Assembly: GCA_022592445.1 (NCBI GenBank) | Contig: JABYQR010000043.1 | Span: 124,001 to 188,000, forward strand | Length of the DNA stretch: 64,000 nucleotides | Direction: 5' to 3' | Source: Cytidiella melzeri | Lineage: Eukaryota; Basidiomycota; Agaricomycetes; Polyporales; Irpicaceae | Shown here: one piece after another, positions 44,395 through 54,116 of the stretch | Position numbering within the stretch: position 1 is the first letter of the stretch | How the letters are laid out: each line of letters begins with the position of its first letter | The notes under the pieces: generated by a model | Seen by the model: only the letters and a program-made list of their open reading frames with translations | Told to the model about the DNA's origin: nothing | Database searches by the model: none | Translations under genes and position numbers: made by a program

Positions 44395-46244
44395 TGAGAC
44401 ACTGAGTCACGCTTCAAACTAAGAACAACCTTAAAGACAACACAACCAACCATGAAGTGGCAATAGAAGTGTAAAGGTGTGGAAGCGCGGAAGTGTTAAA
44501 GTAATGCGAGGTGGTCTAAGAGTCCTAGTTTCACCTGTGCTAAAAAGGGGGTGACAAGGTTTTTGTGATGTAGTTTATATGAAGGGAGCTAGACGGGCAA
44601 CTACCACGCGTATCTCGGGTAAAAGGCAAGTCGGCGCGGTGAAAGCGAAAGAGTTATAGCGCGGCTCCAAGAGAACGCGCGGGAGATGTCGCGGCTTGTA
44701 GGAGAACAGCGCGCGGAAGGACGCAGAAGATGAACGCAGGCGCAATATGAATCTCGAACACAAAACGCGGTCGCTGGTGAAGATGAAGTAGTCGCTGTAA
44801 AACGCGGGCGCAGTGAAAGTGAACGCAGTAAGCTCGACGCAGTGAAGATGAAACGCAACGCAGTAACGCAGTAAAATAACGCAGTTAAAAAGCAAACGCA
44901 GTATAACGAAGCCAAAAGGAAATGTAAGAGTAAGATAAACTAATGGCGCGCGGGTCGCAGCGGAAGGCTATGTGAGATCGCCGTCAATTGGACTCGGCAG
45001 ACTGCGCGCGGGGGCGGTAGTGTAGAACCACACCTCCCAAGCGGCGATGTGTATTACAGGCAAACACGTGGCCAACGACGACGTTGGTAGAGCTGGTAAG
45101 ATTGAACTGCACTAGTTCGCACTCGTGATCCTCGCCTTCAAAGTCTGGAGATAGCCAGCAATCTGGGTGCGGCGCGCGCGGGCGATCGCAGTCGAGCGGG
45201 ACAAAAGGTCCTGTACGTAGGGGAATTGGGTGGTCGCTCTGTGTGTCGCAATAGGAGCAGTTATTAAGCGAGTCCGCGACAGAGGCGACGGATGACGCTG
45301 GCGAGGGTGATTTAGGAGTTGATCTCTCAGGGGAGACCGTAGGCGCTGCTGAGGGCTCTGGCGGCGGCGTGGGCGCGGGGATGATGGGATAACGGCGTAG
45401 AATCTCGCGCGGGCGCGTGCTGTAAGGGCAACGGCCGCTGGGTGAATGGGGAACAGTGGGACAGCAGCGGCAGACTCGAGGCGGGTTGTCGTTGTTAGAC
45501 GCCGCAGGCATAAACGTGGAAGAGATCACAATGAGGCAACGCAGAAGAAGCTACAGCTAGGGACGCGAAGAGACTCCCTCGACGCGAACGCAAAGTGTAA
45601 AGTGTACTCTGGAAACTGGGGTGTGGATTGATTGATTTTCTACGCAGTACAAGCAACACCTTTTTATATACCCTAAAGATCCTCCCCTAAACCTTTCCTT
45701 CTATGTCCTAAACCCAAACGCGAGAGCGAGGAAACGGGGTGGCAGAATACTTCCGTCTGCGGAGGCAAAAATGCCCAGCGAGTCGACGCTCAGCGGGACA
45801 CAGCGTTGGTCGACGCGGAGTAGCGGCGCGCGCACTTGCGCTGAAGAGGCGCCAACCGTCGCGAGCAGGTGATGAGGCGCCGTCCAAGAGTTGCACAGTG
45901 TGGCGTGATAGGAGCCTTCCTGAAACAGGGTTCGCGCGTCAAGTTTCTTCTACCGTTGGTCCGACCCGTGTCCGAAACACTTGGTGGCTGGCCGGCCCAT
46001 GCTCCGATGCAAAGGGGCGTGTCTGTGAGTCAGAGTTTGATGCAATTCCTCGGCCTCGGATGTTTCCGGCGCGTTGCTGCTCGTCAAGTCCTCGGATCCT
46101 CGGCGGACTCCTCGTGACCTCGGTGAACTCCTCGTGCCCGTGACGCTGGGAAAGTTGAGGGACTTGCCGCTCAGGATGACGCGGGCCGCGCAAATGGCGG
46201 GCTGCTGCCGGGTCTCCGCGCCTAGCCGATTTCCGGGCGTATCA
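44395..46244 (-). repeat. Solo LTR of family C with an internal ORF (1,850 bp)
   Basis: It is bounded by a 4-bp target duplication CCGA (44391-44394 and 46245-46248). It starts TGAGACACT and ends GTATCA on the plus strand. Removing it rejoins Gypsy E RNase H and integrase in frame. By homology to the 5' LTR of Gypsy C it is oriented minus. It carries TATATAAAAAG on the minus strand near 45,672 and the ORF at 44984-45511 downstream of it. The 3' part in that sense is rich in GCAGTAA repeats. Confidence 0.85.
44984..45511 (-). CDS. Cysteine- and proline-rich protein encoded inside the LTR
   Basis: About 175 residues from ATG 45509-45511 (the frame is open a little further upstream). It has an N-terminal CRCC pair with GRCPY, a proline-rich middle (PIIPAPTPPPEPSAAP), and then CSYC, PLDCDRP, PDCW, HECELVQFNLTSS and a final GHVFACNTH. 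The same frame with most of these cysteines is kept in the divergent LTR copy at 56087-56545, although its start ATG is not. No named domain is recognised; paired cysteines suggest metal binding. The position downstream of the LTR TATA box would make it the first ORF of the family C transcript. Confidence 0.55.
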   Translation of the reverse strand: MPAASNNDNPPRVCRCCPTVPHSPSGRCPYSTRPREILRRYPIIPAPTPPPEPSAAPTVSPERSTPKSPSPASSVASVADSLNNCSYCDTQSDHPIPLRTGPFVPLDCDRPRAPHPDCWLSPDFEGEDHECELVQFNLTSSTNVVVGHVFACNTHRRLGGVVLHYRPRAQSAESN

Positions 46245-47767
46245 CCGAAAGGATGAAACTACTCAATAACTTTGAGGATTCCATCTGTTCAGGATACAAG
46301 TCCGAACCGACACTCTCTAAGGTTGAACAAGCACCAATGGAATACCACGCATACACAGAGCGCAATGGGTTCCTCTTTACAAAAAACCGCTTTGGGAATG
46401 AAGTACTTTGCATCCCCAGGATCAAAGTTGAGCGGAAAATGCTTGTCAACATTGTCATAGACAATGCTCACCTTGCACTGGGGCACTATGGCCATTGAAA
46501 GATGGCAGAGTACATCAGGAAGCTGTACTGGTGGCCTACGCTGGGGAAGGACATAATTAAGTTCTGCCTCAGCTGTGGACTCTGCCAGACCACAAAGACA
46601 AGTAACATGCTACCAGCAGGTTTACTTCATTTGCTGCCCATACCGGCGTACCCTTGGCAGTCCATTGTGATGGACTTCTTGGGACCGTTTCCCAAGTGTC
46701 AAGGACTAGACTACCTTTGGGTAGTACTTTGCAGACTCACATCTAACGTACACTTAATCCCAGTCACGACGAATATTAAGACTAGCAAACTTGCATGGCT
46801 CTATGTGAAGGACATAGTCCAACTACATGGCATTGCCGAGTCCATTGTTAGCAATAGGGACTCGAAGTTCACTTCAGCCTTCTGGAAAGAAGTACAGAGG
46901 CTGTTAGGGACCTGACTACTGATTTCGACAGTCTTTCCTCCTCAGACAGATGGGGCTACTGAGCGGGATAACCGCTCCATTACTCAGGTGCTTCGCGCCC
47001 TGATTAAACCTGACCAGAGTGACTGGGTAGACCAACTCCCCATGACTGAGTTTGCACTGAATGCGGCCGCTAGTAGTTTGACCGGGTTTGCACCGTTCGA
47101 GCTCACTGGGGGACATATACCCTGCATGAGTAAGTCTATACCGGACAGCAAGCTGCCTGGTGTTCATTCCTTTGCTCAAATGGCAATCGACAACCTCATG
47201 CTTGCCCATGACGCGATAATTGACAGTCGGGTCCACCAGACCTATCATGCCAATAACAGGCGTTGAGACAAAAGTCTCTCTGAGGGGAAACCCAAACCTC
47301 TGAAAGAAGGGGAATATGTTTACCTCTCTACCAAGAATCTCAACTTGCCAACAGGCCGGGCTAAAAAGTTGTTACCAGAATTTATTGGCCCCTATGAGAT
47401 CGAGGTGGCCCACCCAGCCACCTCTAATTATACCCTGAAATTGTTGGAGGACCTAGTCTGGCAGCAAATTCATCCCACATTTCACATCAGTCAACTCAGA
47501 TGCCACGAGAAAAACAATGATACATTATTCCCTCACAGGGAAACACGGGTATTCTTTGACATGGGAAACCCCAAAGAAGGGGAGTGGCTGGTTGAGGAAA
47601 TCAACAACCACAAGTGGACAGGCAGGTCTTTGAAGTTCCACGTTAAATGGAACCTTGGGGATGAAACTTGGGAGCCACTCGCTAACGTAGACAAGTGTTT
47701 GGCACTGGACAACTACCTAGACACCCAAGGGGTAAGCTCAGTCCAAGAAATGCCCCAAATAAGATAA
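46245..47767 (+). pseudogene. pol: Gypsy E integrase and chromodomain
   Basis: It shows HHCC elements (AHLALGHYGH, stop, then CLSCGLCQ). The core carries D in VMDFLGPFP, D in SNRDSKF and E in PQTDGATERDN. After a stop at 47,264 the C-terminal part has YEIEVAHPATSNYTLKLL. A chromodomain follows at about 47,575-47,700 (EWLVEEINNHKW, LKFHVKWNLGDETWEP). Stops after YGH, LLGT and NNRR break the frame. Confidence 0.8.
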
Positions 47768-50733
47768 GATTGGTGGGACACCGCCCAACACACCTTGGTT
47801 CTCCAATGTTCTGTCAATTTTATTCACTTGGCAGAAAAGTTGGGAGCTCCGGGCGTAAATCCCATGTTTGGATAAGCGCAGGCGCCCCCTGATTGCCGTC
47901 TACTGCATGCCGCAACCTGCAACATTTTTACAACGACCGCCACCATCCAACCAATACTCCCAGGCTCATGCCTGACTCTGTCCAACCAGCACACCCGCAA
48001 CCAAATTGAAAAATGCCCACCAGCAGAAGCCAGGACTCTCGGGACGAATGAGAACAAGGTTGGTCGCAAGACTGCTCGCCTCGCCACCCCCAAAATTGCA
48101 CAGACCGTGCAAAACCCACTTGTCGCTCACGCAATAATTGCCACGCAAGCGGCTCACAGGACTTGCAGCAGTCCAGGGGAAACTCCTTGCGCTCCTCACG
48201 GAAGCGTAGGAGGAGTTCCTCGCTGCCTTCTGGCAGCGACAACACACCATGGGCTCATATCCCTGGTGTGGGAGTCGTCCACCCCATTGGCTGCCCCGTG
48301 TGCTCCGACTGGATAACACACAGGGCCAGCCACTCCCAATCAGTGTCCTTCAACAACGCCCTTGCTGCGGAGCAGCAACTACATTCAATGCCTACATGAC
48401 AAATTCGACGGTGCGCTATCACAGCACCTTGAGTCGACTCTTGCAAACTCAATTGTTTCCATCACGAGAACAATCGACTACGCAACAACATAGACCGCCT
48501 GCGGAACGACCTTCACTACTACCTGGAAGAGCTGAGGCAATGCAAGGCACGTCTCAGCGGGACTGAGGACGCCTTGGGCTGCTCAGAGCCGGAGCTCACG
48601 TACCAAGAGTACAAGAGCAAAAACCTTTGTCAAGAGCTCCTGCAGCATGGACATGCGCGGTCCAGAGAGACAGCGTCAAATCGTCTCGTGACAGTTCTGA
48701 CGGAGGATCTCAAGAGGCAGATCCACCACTTCGAGATTGCTTGCAACCATTACGGTGAAGGGCGGGATGAGTGGAAGAGGACTGGGACAACAATAACAAC
48801 AAGCCAACCACAAAGTGTGGGGCAAAGAAGGCTTGTGCCTGAGCAAGGAAAGAGGCGGAGGAGTACGACCGCCAACCCGACATGGAGGAGAGGCAGGCAG
48901 CTGGTCTGTCCAGGACATCTCACCCGGAGGCAACTCCACCACGTGCACCCCTAGAAAAGTGTATGACAGTCAATGAGACTAATCACTGCGAGGCAACGCC
49001 TCCACACATATTGCTCGCAGAGCATATCACACCCGCCCTGCAAGGGGCCGCACTTGCCCAACAACTGGAACCAGCTTCACAGCAGCAGCCACCAATGATT
49101 GATTGGTACCGTGCACCCGGAGTCAGGGACCTCAACACCCACGTTCACATCAGCAACACAAGCATGTATGACAGGCTCATCCCTGTCATTAATGGCCCGA
49201 CTAGCCCTTATTTTTCACATTTTACCTCCGGTTTTTACCTGGTTGCAACCCTCTCTGCACATGTCTATTAAGCGCCCGTATCACATGGCTTAGACACTCT
49301 ACATGGTCACATTACTTGCTGCTACGTCACACTGGCATGTGACTCAGCTTATGTAAGACCACATGGCTACAAGCACATGGCTCAGCCCATAGCTAGGGTT
49401 TGACGTCATAGATAGCACTCACATGGACTCCTTTTGTTCTTTTCATGTTGTTCTCTTTATGGAAGAATGTTGTCACAGGTGTGGGAATGGAACACAATAG
49501 TTGGTCTCCTTTTAGATAGATTCTCTCACGAGTAGAGGTCTTGGCAGAGTCCAGATAATAGCTATTGTTCTCCTTTAGGTAGTTCTATTGTTCTTTGTTC
49601 ACACGGCTTCTTGCAAAGCCTGCCCTTAACATGGTCTGTGTGCAGGTCCCTGAAGTCTATATAAGATGCTGCATGTATGCTCCTAGCCCCCCATCTTGAC
49701 CTCTTGGTCTTTGCTGGGCTAGGTAAGCAAACCCCTCCTGTACTATATAACTAGTAGTACCCAATACTAACTTGGCCTTTACTGGGCTAGCAACTTGAAC
49801 AAAGTCTGATAGCTGGTGAAAGCATTGTGCTCTACACCTGCCGCTACCTCTTTGTTGTTTTCCACTTCGTGTCCCTGTTTGTCACGTTGAGCCCCGTCTC
49901 TGTGTCAATCCCATTGAGGGACCCACAGGGCGTACCCATCATCATCGGTCCTGACATGGTGAACCAAGGATATTGTATCATATACGGTATCCCCATGGAC
50001 TGTGAGGATTGGCTGCCAGAGGTGCCCCCCAGCAGGAACATGATCAATCTGATCACAGGGGTGAACTGGACAAAACACAAGCTGAAGCTCTACCCTTACG
50101 GGTTCCTGGGCTACCCAGCCCACTGGCCACTAGGCGCCAGACCGAGTCTGAGCAGCTTGGCTTCACTACCGGTCTTGGGACCGTACGTCGGGGTGCTGTG
50201 GGACCTGACTGCACACAACTCACATGGGTCAGGCCCAGTCTGCTGCGGCAGCTTGATGACAGCCGCAGAGCTCTGCAGCTATACGCGTCCAATGGACAAA
50301 ACCCTGGGCACTGGCTTTTTCCCCAGGACCGTTGGCAAGGTCATGCACCTCCGCAATGTTGCGCACAACTAGTGCAGTTGCAAGGCATATGAGAGTTCTG
50401 GAAACTCTATGTCCATCACTGCAACCAGGTCCCCCGCAATCAGTGAACGGCTGCTGAACAGGAGGCCGTCAGGGAATTGCCGCCAAGGCCCACATGGTAC
50501 CCACTACTAGAGAGGGCTCCTCAGCAGCAGGCTGAGAATGGGAAGAAGAAAAAGGAAAAGACATTGCATGCAGGTCAGCCCGCTGCATTGTCAACCTCCT
50601 CTCAGCCCCCTCGACAAAACAACCCCTTTGCACAGGGACCGGCCACGCAGATGCACAAGGAGTGGCTCGCCAGCCTCAACAACCGTTCTCCACCCTCGGG
50701 GCCATAGAATATGATGCGCCTACCACCACGCGC
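47768..50733 (+). pseudogene. Extra coding region downstream of integrase in Gypsy E
   Basis: Between the integrase stop and the 3' LTR lie about 3.5 kb of former coding sequence after removal of two solo LTRs. Readable parts are a basic serine-rich segment near 48,170, a helical segment (HDKFDGALSQHLESTLANSI, then LRNDLHYYLEELRQCKARL), VRDLNTHVHISNTSMYDRLI at 49,180, and its continuation after the solo LTR (GVPIIIGPDMVNQGYCIIYG from 49,930). The end is basic and proline-rich, near 50,500-50,700. Stops and frame changes occur. I do not recognise it; it is neither a second pol nor an obvious env, as no convincing membrane segment is seen. Confidence 0.5.
49184..49907 (+). repeat. Solo LTR of a self-priming Gypsy family (724 bp)
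   Basis: It runs TGTCATTAATGG to TCTGTGTCA and is flanked by ATCCC at 49179-49183 and 49908-49912. Excision rejoins a coding frame (YDRLIP to LRDPQG). TATATAA at 49658 is followed 35 bp later by ATCTTGACCT, the same decamer as in Gypsy A. A 68-bp putative intron (49723-49790, GTAAGC, TACTAAC, CTAG) is flanked by 20-bp near-identical sequences. Confidence 0.88.
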
Positions 50734-51336
50734 TGAGACACTAACATACCCCCCGGCCACAAAGGGACCGGGCACAAACACACCTGACCTCGCGAGAGGC
50801 GATTACATGTGTAAGTAGGGGTTGAGGGTATGCGTGAATGTAGGTTGCGAGTGGGTCCAAGAGTCCTAGGCTGCACCTAGACTTGGGCGAGCGGTGATGC
50901 ATTTGCAGGGCTCGGAGTGCAAAGCCAAAAGTGCTGTGGTTTGTTTGGGTAGCTGGGAAAAGTTCTGGGTAGAAAGATGTAAAGTAAAACCAAGCAAGGC
51001 AAGGCAATGCAAAGAGGCAATAGAACTTAAGTGTTGCAAAAGAAAGTGGTATAAAAGTGATAGAGCTAGGGGCAACGCAGTGGTGAAGAAAGGGGAGCAA
51101 TTGGAATGCAATACACAAGAGGGGGGAGAGGAAGTGGTGTGGTAAAGGGCGAGAGAAAGGCCTGCGCTGGCTCATTGCAAGAGGATAACGCAAAACGCCA
51201 TGGCAAACACAGCAGGAAACACAATGGGATCACAGAATAAACGCAGTCTAAAACTCAGTAGCCTTGAGAAGGAGAAGGGGCGGCTGTAAAAGGGGGTCGC
51301 AGTGAAGGAGAACGCAGTAAGACTCAGTAGCCTTGA

Positions 51337-51758
51337 CACTGGGTAACCACGGCCCAATTTCCGGTGGAAAAACATGAGAAATACGTGAGAAAAAATGGCG
51401 ATTTTACGGTACCTTTTTGTAGCAGAAATAGCGCCAAAAAAGACTGAATATTTCATCTTGTTTTTCTTGTGAGCGAATGGATGAAAAAGTGGCTTTTTTC
51501 TCAATGCGTTTTTCCAGCCTTTTGGTTTCTGTTGAAAATACCATTGAGAAATGCTCCGTTTAGGCATCACCAAAAGGCCGGAAAAACGCATTGAGAAAAA
51601 AGCCACTTTTTCATCCATTCGCTCACAAGAAAAACAAGATGAAATATTCAGTGTTTTTCGGCGCTATTTCTGCTACAAAAAGGTACCGTAAAATCGCCAT
51701 TTTTTCTCACGTATTTCTCATGTTTTTCCACCGGAAATTGGGCCGTGGTTACCCAGTG
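51337..51758. mobile_element. 422-bp foldback MITE with CACTG termini
   Basis: The two arms of about 190 bp are nearly perfect inverted repeats (CACTGGGTAACCACGGCCC at the left end, its complement at the right) around a loop of roughly 45 bp. The flanks are TGA on both sides (51334-51336 and 51759-51761). A 3-bp duplication with CACTR ends is the signature of the CACTA (En/Spm) superfamily. It has no coding capacity. A transcript would form a long hairpin. Confidence 0.9.
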
Positions 51759-52270
51759 TGAGACAGAGAAGGGGCAGCTGTAAAAGGGGGTTGCAGTGAA
51801 GAAGAAACGCAGCGCAGTAAGTAACGCAGTGAAATAAACGCAGTAGGAACACAAAAGGGGGTCGCAATGAAGGAGAAAGTGGCGCAGGGTGAGAGATACG
51901 CACTGCGGAGTTGCTCAAGAAGCAAGGGAAAAGTGGCAGGGGCAACTTTGAGGGGAAAACCGCGGGGGTGTCGTATTCTGAGCTAAGCAAGGTACAGACA
52001 CAGCGTATATAAGTAAAAGGCAATAGGGGCTATAGCAAATTGAAGCTATGCGAGAGCAAGGCAAGGAAAGGGGCATCGTGCGATGAAACGAGGGACAAAC
52101 GCCAAACATGTTACAGGAGCAATGGGGCACTGCCTTTAGCCGCTCTGCAAAGAGAACAGGCTGCGGAATCCGAGGGAGTGGAAAAGGGGGCCGGGGGGTT
52201 CCAACAGCTATGAGCTTGAGTGCAAGGGACTACAAGGATGCAATATGCGGCAAGTGAAGCCATGCAATGC

Positions 52271-52490
52271 GAAGCCATGCGAAGCCATGCGAAGCCATGC
52301 GAAGCCATGCGAAGCCATGCGAAGCCATGCGAAGCCATGCGAAGCCATGCGAAGCCATGCGAAGCCATGCGAAGCCATGCGAAGCCATGCGAAGCCATGC
52401 GAAGCCATGCGAAGCCATGCGAAGCCATGCGAAGCCATGCGAAGCCATGCGAAGCCATGCGAAGCCATGCGAAGCCATGCGAAGCCATGC
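52271..52490. repeat. Perfect 10-bp tandem array, 22 copies of GAAGCCATGC
   Basis: There are 22 uninterrupted copies of GAAGCCATGC. Because the unit is not a multiple of three and contains no stop in any phase, long frames are open on both strands, encoding a 10-residue repeat. These are treated as by-products of the repeat, not as genes. A degenerate GAGGCAAAGC-like region poor in T continues from 52,491 to about 53,030. Confidence 0.97.
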
Positions 52491-53115
52491 GAACCAAAGC
52501 AGAGGGAATGCAACGCGAGGCGGCGCGAGGCAAAGCAAGGCGGCACAACGCAATGCGAGGCAATGCAAAGCGAGGCAATGCAAGGCGACGCGAGGCCAAG
52601 CAAAGCGGAGGAGAAGCGAGGCAATTGCGAGGCAGCGCGAGATAATGCGAGGCAAAGCAAGGCAGCGCGACGCGACGCGAAGCAACATGCAAGGCGAGGC
52701 GGCGCGAGGCGAAGTGACGCGGAGGGAATGCAATGCAAGGCAAGGCAAGGCAATGCGAGATAACGCGACGCAACGCGAGGCAAAGCAAGGCGGCGCGACG
52801 CGACGCGAAGCAACATGCAAGGCGAGACAAGGCGAGGCAACGCGAGGCAATGCGAGATAACGCGACGCGACGCGAGGCAACGCGAAGGGCATGCAAGGCG
52901 AGGGGCCGCGAAGCGAAGGGAAGCAAAGCGACCCAATGCGAAGCAAGGCGAAATGAAGCAAAGCAAAGCAAAGCAAGGCAAAGCGATGCAATGGAAAGCA
53001 AAGCAAAGCGAGGCGATGCAATGCAAGTCTTGCCAGAACCAAGGGCTGCTGCTAGTCCATGCGAATGTGCTCGCCTTTGGGCCTGTTGCACGTCCAGCGA
53101 TTTTTAGGCGTATCA

Positions 53116-53726
53116 GCGCGGGGCAACCCACATCCACCACTACACGCGCAGGGCAACCTGCAAACCGCATTGCTTGTTGGCAGGCAAACACTAGGCCCGC
53201 ACCTCCAATGGTGCCCACAAGTGACCTGGGTGCAAACATAGCACCCCAGACCATTGAGACCTGGATCAGCTACCTCAACACAAATCCAGACGTAGAGGTC
53301 CCTGGCATTGAAAGGGACCCAGTCACTCGTCAAGTAGGAAACTTGGACCGACTCAGAGGGATGATCAGGGTCTCCCGCCTGGGACCACAGTTCTCGTCGA
53401 CCACACCATCCATCAAGTTCATTCGAGCTCTCGTCAAGGTGGGCAAGGAGGAGATTAAGCCCACGGCATTGCAGTTGTTCAAGACAACTGCAATGATTGA
53501 GGAACCCACGGAGGACAATGTGTGTCAATGGCTGAGAGGGGTGACAGGCGAATTAATGTCCCTCAACATCAAAATCATCACCTCGCCACAGGTCGCCGAG
53601 ATTAACCAGTGGCTGTTGGCCGTGTTTCTGTGGGACTCCCCATTGTCCCCCTTGCCACCTTCGAGGTTGCCGTCACCCTCTGACCACAGCTCAGAGAGGT
53701 CAGAACCACTGGGCCCTACCATGTAG
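53116..53726 (+). pseudogene. End of the extra coding region of Gypsy E
   Basis: It is open from the LTR junction to a TAG at 53,724. Readable are TIETWISYLNTNPDVEVPGI, LRGMIRVSRLGPQFSST, FIRALVKVGKEEIKPTALQL and QVAEINQWLLAVFLW. It is a helical protein of ordinary composition, interrupted upstream by the family C solo LTR. It is followed by about 90 bp and the polypurine tract of Gypsy E. The family is unknown. Confidence 0.55.
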
Positions 53727-53829
53727 AGGCCCTTTATTGCATACACCCGGCCACAAGGCCATATTCTATCATTGACTATTGGTTCTTTAACTTCCATCGT
53801 GTACCCCAATGTCTTGTCTAGGGGGAGGG

Positions 53830-54111
53830 TATTAGGGCTCTGTATATGTGTGCAAGCACTGCTTGATGTGCAAGCATCTCGAGGCCAGATCAGTAGATCT
53901 GGCCAATATCTGTATTGATTAGGTAGTGGGCCAGCACCCATTGTGGGAAAATAGTGTACTGTATATAGTAGTACCACATAGTAGCAGATCTCAGTACTTA
54001 GGACTGAGATCTGGTAGATTTAGAGATCATCTTTTATTCTTGTACACACATAGGCTCCAAGCACATATTGGTCATACTTACTTGTGTGCGCTCGAAAAGA
54101 CACCCCTTACA
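53830..54111 (+). repeat. 3' LTR of Gypsy E (282 bp)
   Basis: It begins TATTAGGGCTCTG (the expected TG is TA here) and ends ACCCCTTACA. It is preceded by AGGGGGAGGG and carries a short insertion relative to the 5' LTR (GCTTGATGTGCAAGCA, near 53,855). Confidence 0.85.
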
Positions 54112-54116
54112 AATAC

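Larger units (their letters stand above)
50734..53115 (-). repeat. Solo LTR of family C, with nested foldback element and decamer array
   Basis: It starts TGAGACACTAAC and ends GTATCA on the plus strand, flanked by GCGC at 50730-50733 and 53116-53119. Its ends match the other two family C LTRs. Rejoining the flanks recreates a local repeat around ACGCGCGGGGCAACC, which supports the boundaries. The middle has diverged. GCAGTAA-type repeats remain, but the LTR ORF is replaced by simple repeats. Confidence 0.75.
29477..54111 (+). mobile_element. Gypsy element E, inflated to 24.6 kb by nested insertions
   Basis: LTRs at 29477-29736 and 53830-54111 are in direct orientation and share most of their sequence. 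They are flanked by AAAAC (29472-29476) and AATAC (54112-54116), a 5-bp target duplication with one mismatch. Inside, in order, are gag, protease, RT, RNase H, integrase, chromodomain, an additional ORF, and a polypurine tract AGGGGGAGGG at 53820-53829. It is inserted in the gag of Gypsy C. The coding parts are split by a poly-A retroposon and four solo LTRs and have many stops. Confidence 0.8.

Noticed and set aside
44395..46244. Reading 44.4-46.2 kb as a separate gene locus
   Set aside because: The 4-bp duplication CCGA, exact restoration of the Gypsy E frame and homology to the Gypsy C 5' LTR show it to be a solo LTR; only the internal ORF is kept as a feature.
49827..50080. Signal-peptide-like start of an open frame at 49,827
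   Set aside because: The hydrophobic N terminus is encoded by the end of the solo LTR (to 49907); the true frame continues from before the LTR.
51337..51758. Structured RNA gene interpretation of the long hairpin
   Set aside because: The 3-bp target duplication and CACTG termini explain it as a foldback transposon; a hairpin RNA would be a consequence.
52271..52490. CRISPR-like regularity of the decamer array
   Set aside because: There are no spacers; the units are contiguous and the genome is eukaryotic.
52111..53254. Long open frames on both strands across the decamer array
   Set aside because: They exist only because the 10-bp unit has no stop in any phase. They have no splice structure, no conserved start and purely repetitive translation.
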